Assembly: GCA_964619775.1 (NCBI GenBank)
Contig: CAZUFB010000007.1
Coordinates: 1-47,754 of the forward strand
Length of the DNA stretch: 47,754 nt
Reading direction: 5' to 3'
Origin: CAZUFB01 sp964619775
Lineage (GTDB): Bacteria; Actinomycetota; Coriobacteriia; Coriobacteriales; UMGS124
How positions within the stretch are numbered: the stretch's first letter is position 1; every line of letters begins with the position of its first letter. This document shows, piece after piece, positions 8,211 to 16,714 of the stretch. The position numbers and the translations under genes were made by a program. The notes under the pieces are model-generated. The model worked only from the letters and a program-made list of their open reading frames with translations. It made no database searches and was not told the origin of the DNA.

Positions 8211-9890
8211 TTAGGCCGACAGCCAGCACGCGGACAGGTCGGCAAGCTTCATCGGGTCGAGATAGAAGTTGTTGACACGGCTCGACACCACGTAGTTGTG
8301 ACGGTAGAACATAAGCGGGATGACCGGGAAGTCCTCCGCGATCATACGGTTGACCTCCTGCAGGCCGGCCAGACGCTCGTCGTCGTCCACCGTGGCGCGG
8401 GCGGCATCCATCGCGGCGTCGACCTCCTCGTTGCTGTAGCCCGAGCGGTTGTCGCCGTTACCGGTGTAGAAGTTCGGGTACAGGAAGTTGTCGAACGTCG
8501 GATAATCGGCAACCCAGCCCAGACGGCCAATCTGGTAGTTGAGGTCGGAGAGCTGGGTGAGGTAGGCGGCCCACTCGGAGGTCTCGAGCTCGGCGGAGAT
8601 GCCTATGGCGTCGAGGTCGGCCTGGACGAGCTGGAGGATGTCCTCATGGCCAGAGCCGGAGTTGCACGACAGGGTGATGCTGATGTCCTCGAGGCCCAGC
8701 TCCTCCTTGGCGACCTCGAGCTCCTCGGCGGCCATGTCGGTGTCGTACTGCGAAGCCTCCCACGAGCCTTCCTCGTAGCCGTCGATGCCCGGCGGTACGA
8801 TGCCGTCGGCCGGCACGCGCGTGCCCTCGAAGACGACGTCGCAGATGGCCTGGCGGTTGATGGCGTAGGAGATGGCCTTGCGCAGGTGGATGTTGCCGAG
8901 CAGCTCGTCGGTGTTGTTGCACACCAGGTAGTAGGTCGAGAGTTCCTCGCCGAGCAGCGCCTGCTCGCCGGGGTTGGCGGTGTAGCCGTCGGGAGCCTCG
9001 CCATACTGTTCGGAGATGGCCGTGATGCGGCCCGAGGGAATCTGGACGTAGTCGAGGTTGCCGGCCTCGAACTCGGTGTAGGCCGTGTTGACGTCGGTGT
9101 ACACCATGAAGTTGATGCCGTCGACGTTGGCCGGGGTGCCGATGTAGTTGTCGTAGCGGACGACCTGGATGTACTGGCCGTCGGCCCACTCGCCTTCCAT
9201 CTGGAAGGGGCCGTTGCCCACGGGGGCCAGCGTGAAGGAGCTCAGGTCGGCAGCGGCGCTCTCGGGGATGGGCGAGGTGGCCTGGTGCGACACGATGTAG
9301 GGGAAGTCGGCGTAGCTCATGTTGAGGTGCACGACGAGGGTGTAGTCGTCGGGGCACTCGAGGTTGAGCTCGGCACCCTCGACCCCGTTGAGCACGTCGT
9401 CGTAGCCGTCGACCATCGACAGGTGGTAGGAGACCTCGGAAGGCGAGCTGGGGTTGGTGTCCGGGCTCACGAGGCGGTTCCAGCCATACGCGAACGAAGC
9501 CGAGGTAACCGGGTCGCCGTTGTGGAATGTGGCGCCTTCGACCAGATAGAACGTGAACTCGGTGGCGTCGTCGTTGGCCTCCCAGCTCGTCGCGGCCTTG
9601 CCGACGAGCTGCTGGGAGTCGAAGTCATAGGAGGTCAGCGGGTCGAACAGACACCGGCAGACCTGCATGCCCTGGTCTTCCTGAACGTTGTAGGGGTCGA
9701 TGGAGACCGGGTTGGTAATGTAATACCTGAACGTACCGCCGCTGACGGCTTCGGAAGACGCATCCTCATCCGCCGAGGCCGCCTCTACGCCCGCTCCCGC
9801 AAGGGCAAGAGCGGCGCCGGTGGCAAGAGCGCCGCCGATAAACGCGCGACGGGTCAGACCGCTTGAGGTGGTGACGAGTTGCTGGGACAT
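8211..9890 (-). CDS. oppA: Peptide ABC transporter substrate-binding protein with Tat-type signal
   Basis: Extracytoplasmic solute-binding protein of family 5 (DppA/OppA), 559 residues, first gene of the opp operon. The N-terminus has a twin-arginine motif, LTRRAFIGG (12-20), then a hydrophobic core and an AxA-like site near residues 37-40. There is no lipobox cysteine. This differs from the Sec lipoproteins usual in Gram-positives and suggests export in folded form by Tat. The mature part shows family-5 features such as DYTLVVHLN, LLGNIHLRKAISYAINRQAI and PANVDGINFMVYTD. How it stays at the cell surface without a lipid anchor is unclear. The ligand is not predictable here. Confidence 0.9.
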   Translation of the reverse strand: MSQQLVTTSSGLTRRAFIGGALATGAALALAGAGVEAASADEDASSEAVSGGTFRYYITNPVSIDPYNVQEDQGMQVCRCLFDPLTSYDFDSQQLVGKAATSWEANDDATEFTFYLVEGATFHNGDPVTSASFAYGWNRLVSPDTNPSSPSEVSYHLSMVDGYDDVLNGVEGAELNLECPDDYTLVVHLNMSYADFPYIVSHQATSPIPESAAADLSSFTLAPVGNGPFQMEGEWADGQYIQVVRYDNYIGTPANVDGINFMVYTDVNTAYTEFEAGNLDYVQIPSGRITAISEQYGEAPDGYTANPGEQALLGEELSTYYLVCNNTDELLGNIHLRKAISYAINRQAICDVVFEGTRVPADGIVPPGIDGYEEGSWEASQYDTDMAAEELEVAKEELGLEDISITLSCNSGSGHEDILQLVQADLDAIGISAELETSEWAAYLTQLSDLNYQIGRLGWVADYPTFDNFLYPNFYTGNGDNRSGYSNEEVDAAMDAARATVDDDERLAGLQEVNRMIAEDFPVIPLMFYRHNYVVSSRVNNFYLDPMKLADLSACWLSA

Positions 9891-10037
9891 TGCAAACTCC
9901 CTTCAAATTCGACGACGCCGGTGGGCATCGTCTTGGCTTAACACAAGGCACCCCTGCAGCGGATGTCTTGCATACGCGTCGTCCGTACTGCACCCCCTGG
10001 ATATATGCATCCATATGGATGGACAAACGAGCGTATC

Positions 10038-10064
10038 ATTGTAGTGTAATGGAGAATATTGCAA
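10038..10064 (-). promoter_or_regulatory. Candidate oppA promoter (TTGCAA-N15-TACAAT)
   Basis: On the minus strand TTGCAA (10059-10064) and TACAAT (complement of 10038-10043) are separated by 15 bp, 150 bp before oppA. The spacing is short. The stretch is AT-rich against the GC-rich genome, and a TCCATATGGA palindrome lies just downstream near 10011-10020, where a repressor could bind. Confidence 0.4.
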
Positions 10065-10223
10065 GCCGGTTCCAAAAATGGCGATTTATCCGGCGTAGTG
10101 CATTCTATTAGCAATCTTGTAACGTAAAAACAGCCGGACTTCACCAATTTTAAAAACCGAATCCGCTAGGCTGCCAGCGACCGAAACCTTTTGGACACAT
10201 AGGGGCTCCCCCACCTGCACGGT

Positions 10224-10570
10224 ATGGAATCGGCGTGCGACACCGGCCAAGGGCGGGCCGCACACGCGCGACGGGGCCGAGGCATCGAAGTAAACGATGA
10301 GCTCGCCTTCCAAGCCGGCAACTTCGCCTACCTGGAAAGCTCTATCGCGCACACCTGGATCTGCGAAGACAAACCGCGCCTCATCGAAAAGCCTGCGGCC
10401 TGCATCGTGCCCTGCGTCCCCCAAACCCTGCACGACCTGCTGAAAGACCCCATCGACCCCAGCCCGGCGTCAAACTTACCCTCAGCACCCTGCTCATGCT
10501 GTAATTCTTCTGAAATGCAAAATCTACCACATCCTCTATCAGCTATTGGATATCTTGGAACGTTAACGGA
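10224..10570 (+). pseudogene. Possible decayed gene remnant upstream of the nitroreductase gene
   Basis: The 760-bp space between oppA and the nitroreductase gene holds no intact recognisable gene. In one plus-strand frame, about 10290-10470 uses GC-rich codons and reads like a protein (for example NDELAFQAGNFAYLESSIA). In another frame a short plausible stretch, KIYHILYQLLDILER, ends at a TAA near 10566. The frames do not join and the 3' part is AT-rich. This looks like a gene broken by frameshifts, but no homology is recognised and chance is possible. Confidence 0.25.
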
Positions 10571-10622
10571 CCGTTGGCTTTTGCCACTTGAGGCGGTCTC
10601 GAATCGCCCGAGGCGGTTCTCG
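10565..10622 (+). promoter_or_regulatory. Dyad and direct repeats before the nitroreductase gene
   Basis: A dyad AACGG-A-CCGTT (10565-10575) is followed by two near-identical direct repeats, GAGGCGGTCTCG (10590-10601) and GAGGCGGTTCTCG (10610-10622), ending 30 bp before the start codon. They could be regulator sites. No convincing -35/-10 pair was found. Confidence 0.2.
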
Positions 10623-10651
10623 CCGCAGAGTCTGTGAGGCTGTGGTTGTCA

Positions 10652-11419
10652 ATGAACACCATCACGATTAAACAAGACGCGTGCATCGCCTGCGGACTCT
10701 GCGCGCAGGACTGTCCCAACGGCTGCATATCCTTGGCCGACGGAACCGCACATGCCTCCGATGCCGGGTGCATCGAATGCGGGCACTGCTACGCCGTCTG
10801 CCCCGAACACGCCATCGAGATGAACGGGTACGACGACGCGGACGAGCCAACGGTCCCCATGACCGAGGTCGACGCCGACGTGCTTCTCGCCGCCATAAAA
10901 AGCCGGCGGTCCATCCGTCGTTTTACGACGCAAGCCGTCGAGGACGAGAAGGTGCGGAAGATTCTCGAGGCGGGGCGCTATGCCCCGACGGGCGCCAACG
11001 CGCAGGATGTCTCATTCACGATTCTGGGCGGCAGGCAAGACGAGGCCGAGCGGATATGCGTCCGGCTCTTCCGAACCGGCAAGAAAATCGCGTCGCGGTT
11101 CATCGGCTACCTGGAGCGCATCGAGATCGGCGACGACTTCTTCTTCAAGGGTGCACCGGTCGTCATCGTGGTGTCGGGCACGGGCAATATCGACGCGGGC
11201 CTCGCGAGCTCCTATATGGAGCTCATGGCCGAAAGCCTCGGGCTCGGCGTGCTCTATAGCGGCTTTTTCGTCGCGTGCGCCAAGTTCAGCAGCAAGCTGC
11301 GCCGGCTGCTAAACCTCCCCAAAGGACACAAGGTCGCCTCCTGCCTGGTCATCGGCTATCCCGATGTCCGTTACCAGCGAATCCCGCCGAGGAAGGAACT
11401 GCAGGCGACCACGCTGTAG
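10652..11419 (+). CDS. Ferredoxin-nitroreductase fusion protein
   Basis: A 255-residue protein with an N-terminal 2x[4Fe-4S] ferredoxin domain: cysteines 11, 14, 17, 21 and 40, 43, 46, 50 in CIACGLCAQDC and CIECGHCYAVC. A nitroreductase-like flavin domain follows from about residue 80 (SRRSIRRF, ILEAGRYAPTGANAQ). Proteins of this type pass electrons from the iron-sulfur clusters to an FMN and reduce small organic substrates; the substrate is unknown. The ATG at 10652 was chosen because the iron-sulfur motif starts 10 codons later; a GTG at 10634 is in frame. It stands alone on the plus strand, divergent from oppA. Confidence 0.85.
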   Translation: MNTITIKQDACIACGLCAQDCPNGCISLADGTAHASDAGCIECGHCYAVCPEHAIEMNGYDDADEPTVPMTEVDADVLLAAIKSRRSIRRFTTQAVEDEKVRKILEAGRYAPTGANAQDVSFTILGGRQDEAERICVRLFRTGKKIASRFIGYLERIEIGDDFFFKGAPVVIVVSGTGNIDAGLASSYMELMAESLGLGVLYSGFFVACAKFSSKLRRLLNLPKGHKVASCLVIGYPDVRYQRIPPRKELQATTL

Positions 11420-11583
11420 CGGACCGGCGCGGGTGATGCCGGGGACGAGCGGTTGCCCCCGGGAAACCTCACGGCCCGTCGGAGAGACTCACAGATAGCC
11501 CCTCTTCACGAGCGCTTTCCTTGGCAAATGCCGATATAAATGCCGAGAAGCAAGCACTGCCTGCGAGGCCCTTCGATTACAAA
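11420..11583. other. Contig end, possible gene tail running into gap
   Basis: 164 bp between the nitroreductase stop and the assembly gap. On the minus strand two frames stay open from the gap edge. One reads to a stop at 11489 (ends LPRKALVKRGYL), the other to a TGA near 11506. Either could be the 3' end of a gene hidden in the gap. Nothing is recognisable. Confidence 0.2.
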
Positions 11584-11683
11584 NNNNNNNNNNNNNNNNN
11601 NNNNNNNNNNNNNNNNNNNNNNNNNNNNNNNNNNNNNNNNNNNNNNNNNNNNNNNNNNNNNNNNNNNNNNNNNNNNNNNNNNN
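11584..11683. other. Assembly gap (100 N)
   Basis: Exactly 100 N, the customary placeholder for a gap of unknown size. The flanks share no overlap longer than two bases, so real sequence is probably missing here. Confidence 0.98.
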
Positions 11684-11698
11684 AACGAAGCAGCTCAA

Positions 11699-11704
11699 TG
11701 TCAA
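11699..11704 (-). promoter_or_regulatory. Consensus -35 box facing the gap
   Basis: The minus strand has TTGACA (complement of 11699-11704) with only 15 known bases before the N run, so the -10 box would fall in the gap. It suggests a leftward gene or RNA starts inside the missing sequence. Confidence 0.3.
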
Positions 11705-11793
11705 GATGAAGCGGGCCTTTTAGGCGGGCCTTGAACCATCGTCGACCGCCTGCGTTCCCGGCGCACGTTGCCCGCTTGCGGGCATTCACCGAA

Positions 11794-11829
11794 AGACCCC
11801 CGACGGGACTGTCTGCCCGCCGGGGGTCT
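11794..11829 (-). terminator. Terminator after secG
   Basis: AGACCCCCG at 11794-11802 pairs with CGGGGGTCT at 11821-11829, extended inward by CGGG / CCCG across one mismatch. It lies 50 bp after the secG stop. The minus-strand exit reads TCTTTCGG, a weak U-tract. It likely ends the long glycolytic operon. Confidence 0.65.
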
Positions 11830-11879
11830 CCTGCACACATCGGTCTCGCGCGCCTTGCTTGGCAATTCCGCGAATCGGT

Positions 11880-12131
11880 CTAGCCGATCGACCCCTGCGG
11901 GAACAGAAGCATGAACGCGAACAGGCACGCCACGAACACGATCGCGCAGATGATGGTGAGGCGGTCGAGGTTCTTCTCGACGGTGCCCGAACCGCCCGCG
12001 TTCGAGTACATGCTTCCGGCAATCATCTCGGACACGCCGGTGCCCTTGCCCGAGTGCATGAGGACGAAGACGACCAGGCCTAAGCCGGAAATGAACCAGA
12101 CGATGGTGAGGACAACGAGCAGAGGGGTCAA
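11880..12131 (-). CDS. secG: Preprotein translocase subunit SecG
   Basis: An 83-residue membrane protein of the SecYEG channel. It has two membrane helices (about 3-25 and 58-78) and between them the SecG signature VLMHSGKGTGVSEMIAGS. The start is TTG at 12131, placed seven bases after AGGAG. It is the last gene of the gap-pgk-tpiA-gpmI series, the usual secG position in many Gram-positives, and is followed by a terminator hairpin. Length and topology are normal. Confidence 0.93.
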   Translation of the reverse strand: MTPLLVVLTIVWFISGLGLVVFVLMHSGKGTGVSEMIAGSMYSNAGGSGTVEKNLDRLTIICAIVFVACLFAFMLLFPQGSIG

Positions 12132-12224
12132 CGTGAACTCCTAAGTATGGTCGTGGCCAACGGGCGGCCTGTTCGGTTTGTAGGTAAGAGCGTCCCCATC
12201 TGGGCGCACTGCTAACCGTTTAGT

Positions 12225-13784
12225 TTAGCACACCTCTCGACGCTCGATAAGGCTCTCTCCCGTCCAGCACGCAGGCTTCTCGATTCCCACAAGATCGAGC
12301 AGGGTCGGGGCCACGTCGCACAGCCTTCCCTCCACGTCGGTGCGCACCGAGACACCGTCGGCGACCACCACAAAGGGAACGCGCGCCAAGGTGTGGGAGG
12401 TCACCGGGTTGCGCGTCCCGTCCTCCCCTACTGTGAACATGCAGTCGGCGTTGCCGTGGTCGGCCGTGACGAGGGCCACCCCGCCTTTGGCGCGCACGGC
12501 GTCGACGACCTGGCCCATCGCGGCGTCGGTCGCCTCGACGGCCTTGACCGCCGCGTCGAACACGCCAGTGTGGCCCACCATGTCGGGGTTGGCGAAGTTC
12601 ACGATGTAGACGTCGGCCTCGTCGGCCTCGACGGCGGCCTTGAGGCGCGCGGCGACCTCGGGGGCGCTCATCTCGGGCTGCAGGTCGTAGGTCGCGACCT
12701 TGGGCGAAGGCACGAGCACGCGAACCTCGCCCTCCTTGGGCTCCTCCACGCCGCCGTTGATGAAGAACGTCACGTGGGCGTACTTCTCGGTCTCGGCGGT
12801 GTGTAGCTGGCGCAACCCGTGGGAGGCAAGCACGTCGGCGAGCACGTCGGCGGGCTTCTCCTTGGGAAACGCCACCGCGGCGTCGAGACCCGGGTCGTAC
12901 TCGGTCATCGTGACGAACGACACGCGGGGAAAGCGGCCGCGGCCGAATCCTTCGAACGCGGGTTCGGTGAACGCGCGGCTCAGCTCGCGGGCCCGGTCGG
13001 GGCGGAAGTTGAAGAAGACCACCGTGTCCCCGTCGGCCACGCCGGCAGGGTCGCAGACGAAGGGCACCACGAACTCGTCGGTGACCCCGGCGTCGTAGCT
13101 GTCCTGCACGCCTTTGACCGGCTGGCTCTGCGCCGTGCCCCGACCCAGGACGATGGCCTCCCAGGCACGCTGCACGCGGTCCCAGCGGTTGTCGCGGTCC
13201 ATCGCGTAGTAGCGTCCCGAGACGCTGCCGATGCGCGCGTCGAACCCGCCGTGCTGCTCGGAGGCGTTGGCGCACGCCGCCGACAACTCCCGGACGAACC
13301 CGACGCCGGTGTCGGGCGCCACGTCACGCCCGTCGAGGAACGCGTGCACGCGCAGCCGCGCGACCCCCTGTTCGGCGGCCATGCGCAGCAGGCCCAGGCA
13401 GTGCGCAAGCGACGAATGCACCCCGCCGTCGGACACAAGACCCATGAGATGCACGGTCGCCTTCGCCTCGGCGGCGCGGCGCATCGCGGCGACCAGCACC
13501 GGGTTGGCGAAGAACTCCCCCGTCTCAAGCGCGTGGTCGATGCGCATGAGGTCCTGCATCACCACGCGGCCCGCGCCGATGTTGAGGTGGCCCACCTCGG
13601 AGTTGCCCATCTGGCCGACGGGCAGGCCCACGTCGGGGCCCGAGGCACCCAGCGTGGTATGGGGGTAGCGCGCCACAAGCGCGTCGAGGTTGGGGGTCGA
13701 GGCCGCGGCGACGGCGTTGGCCTCGCCGGGCTCGGCCCATCCCAGCCCGTCCATGATGACGAGCAGTGCAGGCAGCCTAGGCAT
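12225..13784 (-). CDS. gpmI: 2,3-bisphosphoglycerate-independent phosphoglycerate mutase
   Basis: Interconverts 3- and 2-phosphoglycerate in glycolysis; 519 residues, normal for the manganese-dependent GpmI family. Visible motifs are LLVIMDGLGWAE at the start, MGNSEVGHLNIGAGR (contains the catalytic serine), DGRDVAPDTG, and the metal-binding TADHGNAD. The ATG at 13784 overlaps the tpiA stop by 8 bp (ATGCCTAGG) with GAAAGGG upstream, so it is translationally coupled to tpiA. It is part of the gap-pgk-tpiA-gpmI-secG operon. Confidence 0.95.
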   Translation of the reverse strand: MPRLPALLVIMDGLGWAEPGEANAVAAASTPNLDALVARYPHTTLGASGPDVGLPVGQMGNSEVGHLNIGAGRVVMQDLMRIDHALETGEFFANPVLVAAMRRAAEAKATVHLMGLVSDGGVHSSLAHCLGLLRMAAEQGVARLRVHAFLDGRDVAPDTGVGFVRELSAACANASEQHGGFDARIGSVSGRYYAMDRDNRWDRVQRAWEAIVLGRGTAQSQPVKGVQDSYDAGVTDEFVVPFVCDPAGVADGDTVVFFNFRPDRARELSRAFTEPAFEGFGRGRFPRVSFVTMTEYDPGLDAAVAFPKEKPADVLADVLASHGLRQLHTAETEKYAHVTFFINGGVEEPKEGEVRVLVPSPKVATYDLQPEMSAPEVAARLKAAVEADEADVYIVNFANPDMVGHTGVFDAAVKAVEATDAAMGQVVDAVRAKGGVALVTADHGNADCMFTVGEDGTRNPVTSHTLARVPFVVVADGVSVRTDVEGRLCDVAPTLLDLVGIEKPACWTGESLIERREVC

Positions 13785-14604
13785 CCATGACCCTTTCGAC
13801 GATTTCGACAAACGCCTCGGCATCGAGGGAATCTCCCCCCACCAGGACGCCGTCGACGTCGGGGCAGGCCGTGAAGGTCGCGGCGTTGCCCCGCTTCACC
13901 GAGCCGCCGTAGAGCACCCGGGCGCTCGCGGCACGCTTTTCGCAGCGCACTTCCGCGACCGCGGCGCGGATGGCGGCGGCGACGGCCTGCACATGCTCGG
14001 GCGACGGGGTGCGGCCGCTGCCGATGGCCCACACCGGCTCGTAGGCGACCGCCAGGTCGACGCCGGTGAGCGTAGCGCCCGCAAGCGAGCGACGCACCTG
14101 GTCGGCCACATACTCCACGGTCTGCCCGGCGTCGTAGACCTCGACCGGCTCGCCGACGCACACGATGGGCGAGACGCCGCTGCGCGCCAGGGCGGTGCAC
14201 TTGGCGACGACGTCGGAGTCGGTCTCGCCGAACAGCGCCCGGCGTTCGGAGTGGCCCACGATGCACCAGGCGCAGTCGAGGTCGGCGAGCATGGGGGGCG
14301 ACACCTCGCCGGTGAAGGCGCCCCACTCCTCGCTGTGGCAGTTCTGGGCGCCCACCTTGGCGAACGACTTGTCGAAGGCGACGACGTTGCTCACGCCGCG
14401 CAGGGCCGTGAAGGGCGGGCACATGACCACCTCCACGCGGTTGCGCCACCCGCGCTCCAGACGGTCGACCACGAGCTGGGCGAGCCTGACCGCGTCGCCA
14501 TAGCGCCCGTTCATCTTCCAGTTGCCCACCACCATGGGCGTGCGCGACGCGGGCGGGATGAGGCTGCAGGCGTCCCCGCCCTGCACAGGAGCGCTACTCG
14601 GCAT
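13777..14604 (-). CDS. tpiA: Triosephosphate isomerase
   Basis: Interconverts dihydroxyacetone phosphate and glyceraldehyde 3-phosphate; 275 residues. It carries VVGNWKMNG (25-33), the catalytic histidine in CIVGHSERRALFGE, and the catalytic glutamate in VAYEPVWAIGSG. The N-terminus has about 20 residues before the usual VVGNWKMN start. The ATG at 14604 is supported by an excellent ribosome site (GGAGGTGATC) inside the pgk end, so the extension is probably real. It overlaps pgk by 11 bp and gpmI by 8 bp. Confidence 0.95.
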   Translation of the reverse strand: MPSSAPVQGGDACSLIPPASRTPMVVGNWKMNGRYGDAVRLAQLVVDRLERGWRNRVEVVMCPPFTALRGVSNVVAFDKSFAKVGAQNCHSEEWGAFTGEVSPPMLADLDCAWCIVGHSERRALFGETDSDVVAKCTALARSGVSPIVCVGEPVEVYDAGQTVEYVADQVRRSLAGATLTGVDLAVAYEPVWAIGSGRTPSPEHVQAVAAAIRAAVAEVRCEKRAASARVLYGGSVKRGNAATFTACPDVDGVLVGGDSLDAEAFVEIVERVMDA

Positions 14605-15787
14605 CGGGGATCACCTCCACACCGGGCAAGGGCGACCCCTCGAGCAGCTGCATGGAGGCGCCGCCGCCGGTCGAGATGAACGTCATGCCTTCGGCCAGGC
14701 CGAACTTCTGGACCGCCGCGGCCGAGTCGCCGCCGCCCACGATGCTTGTGCACGCCGCGTTGGCGACGATGGCCTCGCCCACGCCGCGGGTACCCGCCGC
14801 GAAGGCGTCCATCTCGAACACGCCCATCGGACCGTTCCAGAAGACCGACCTTGCGGCCGCGATCTCAGCCCCGTAAAGCTCGACGGTCTTGGGGCCCACG
14901 TCGAGGCCCATCCAGCCGTCGGGGATGGCGTCGGCGTCGACGACCTGCGTCTGCGCGTCGGGGGCGAAGCGGTCGGCCACCACGTAGTCGACCGGCAGCA
15001 CGATGCGGCAACCGCGCCCGGCGGCCTTCTCGAGCATCGCGGCGGCACGGTCCACCCAGTCGTCCTCGACGAGCGACGTGCCGACGGCCTTGCCCTGCGC
15101 GCGCATGAAAGTGAAGCACATGCCGCCGCCCACTAGCAGCGTGTCGACGAGCTCGGAGAGGTGGTCGATGACGCCGATCTTGTCGGAGACCTTGGAGCCG
15201 CCGAGCACCGCGACGAAGGGGCGGGCGGGGTTCTCGAGCATGCCGGTGATGGTGGCGACCTCATCGGCGAGGAGCAGCCCCGCATAGGCGGGCAGCAGCT
15301 CCGGCACGCACACGATGGAGGCGTGCGCGCGGTGGGCGGCGCCGAACGCGTCGTTCACGTAGAGGTCGCCCAGGCGCGCCAGCTCGGCGGCGAAGGCAGG
15401 GTCGTTCTTCTTCTCGCGCGGGTCGAAACGCAGGTTCTCGACGATCATGACCTCGCCGTCGGCCAGGGCCTGCGAGGCAGCCAGGGCCCGTTCGCCGCAC
15501 ACGTCGTCCACATAGACCACGGGTCGGCCAATCAGCTCGGACAGCCGGCCCGCGACGGGCCTCATCGAGAAGGCCTCCTCGAAGCCGACGCCCTTCGGGC
15601 GGCCCAGGTGGCTTACGACCACGACGCGCGCGCCGTGCTCGGCGAGCAGGGAAATGGTGGGCACCGAGGCCCGGATGCGGGTGTCGTCGGCCACGGCGCC
15701 GTCCTTGACGGGCACGTTGAAGTCGACGCGGACGATGACGCGTTTGCCGGCGACCTCGGCGTCGGCGACGCTCCTTTTTCGGGACAT
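14594..15787 (-). CDS. pgk: Phosphoglycerate kinase
   Basis: ATP-forming step of glycolysis, 397 residues. Motifs: VIVRVDFNVPVKDG near the N-terminus, VVVSHLGRPKG, the substrate-binding FGAAHRAHAS segment, LGGSKVSDKIGV, and the GGGDSAAAVQKFG nucleotide-site end. The start at 15787 (MSRKRSVADAEV) gives the usual length. It lies 70 bp downstream of the metallophosphoesterase gene and overlaps tpiA by 11 bp. Confidence 0.95.
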   Translation of the reverse strand: MSRKRSVADAEVAGKRVIVRVDFNVPVKDGAVADDTRIRASVPTISLLAEHGARVVVVSHLGRPKGVGFEEAFSMRPVAGRLSELIGRPVVYVDDVCGERALAASQALADGEVMIVENLRFDPREKKNDPAFAAELARLGDLYVNDAFGAAHRAHASIVCVPELLPAYAGLLLADEVATITGMLENPARPFVAVLGGSKVSDKIGVIDHLSELVDTLLVGGGMCFTFMRAQGKAVGTSLVEDDWVDRAAAMLEKAAGRGCRIVLPVDYVVADRFAPDAQTQVVDADAIPDGWMGLDVGPKTVELYGAEIAAARSVFWNGPMGVFEMDAFAAGTRGVGEAIVANAACTSIVGGGDSAAAVQKFGLAEGMTFISTGGGASMQLLEGSPLPGVEVIPDAE

Positions 15788-15857
15788 TGCACTCCTCACT
15801 TCTTGCCAGGTTGGCCGCGCCCTCCCGGTGCGGGCGGCCGCGGCCCCGTCGATTACG

Positions 15858-16679
15858 TCAACTGCGCACCCCACTATACACCCGCGGGCCGCGCCGGGCG
15901 TGCAGGCCCGGCGCAGGCAGCCCGAAGCCGAAGGCCGCCACACGGGCGGCGTCTGCGTCGGCGTCGTAGACCACGCGCCCCTCGGGCAGCGCGACGACCT
16001 GCTTGAACAGAACGCGCATGCGGGGGCCGACCTGCTTGTCGATATGGAAGTGGCCGCAGTACCAGCAGCCGTAGTCGAGCCGGCGCTCCAGACCGTCGAG
16101 CCACTCCTCGGTCGAGGTGTCCACCTCGCTCTGGCAGATGGACGCCATGAACGCCTCGGTGGGACGGAAGCGCAGCGGCGCCGTGTGCGAGAACACGCAG
16201 TCGACCCGCCAGCCGGCCCGCGCGCAGGCCTCCTCCACCGCGGCGCGTTCGGCAGGACCGGGCTGCTCGTCGGCAAACCACCGCCGCCCGTCGGCCAGCC
16301 TGAAGGGTTTGTCGACCGAATAGGCGCCGCCCGCGACCAGGCACGACAGGCCCTCGAGGTCGAAGACCGAGCCGTCCTTGGCGAACAGCAGCCGCGGATA
16401 GGCGTCGTCGACGAACACGGAACCGCCCCGCCACGCGCACTCGCGAAAACCGAGTGCGGGGGCGGGGCGGGCCTCGTGGTTGCCGTGGACGCACAGGACG
16501 GTGAGGGGCAGGCCGCCCAGGGCGGCGCGCACGCGCAGGTCGGAGTCGTCGCACCAATAGTTGGCACCCACGTCGCCGAGCACGACGAGCACGTCGTCGG
16601 GCGACGGGTCGGGCAGGCTCCCGCAGAACCGCACGAGGCGGCCGTGGTAGCCGTGCACGTCTCCGGTCGCGTACAGCAT
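15858..16679 (-). CDS. Calcineurin-like metallophosphoesterase
   Basis: A 273-residue cytoplasmic phosphoesterase inserted between gap and pgk. It shows the binuclear-metal motifs in order: ATGDVHGYHGR (DxH, near residue 7), VVLGDVGANYW (GD), CVHGNHEAR (GNHE), and later histidines in FSHTAPLR and YCGHFHID (GHxH). The substrate is not evident; the family includes protein phosphatases, nucleotidases and cyclic-nucleotide phosphodiesterases. The ATG at 16679 has no strong ribosome site. The gene lies 35 bp after the gap stop, so it is probably co-transcribed with the glycolytic genes. Confidence 0.85.
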   Translation of the reverse strand: MLYATGDVHGYHGRLVRFCGSLPDPSPDDVLVVLGDVGANYWCDDSDLRVRAALGGLPLTVLCVHGNHEARPAPALGFRECAWRGGSVFVDDAYPRLLFAKDGSVFDLEGLSCLVAGGAYSVDKPFRLADGRRWFADEQPGPAERAAVEEACARAGWRVDCVFSHTAPLRFRPTEAFMASICQSEVDTSTEEWLDGLERRLDYGCWYCGHFHIDKQVGPRMRVLFKQVVALPEGRVVYDADADAARVAAFGFGLPAPGLHARRGPRVYSGVRS

Positions 16680-16714
16680 GTAAGGAGCCCCGCCGCCCCG
16701 GCAGCCCCGCGCGC

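Noticed and set aside
10086..10433. A 115-codon minus-strand frame upstream of oppA.
   Set aside because: No motif or ribosome site, and it overlaps the better-biased plus-strand stretch.
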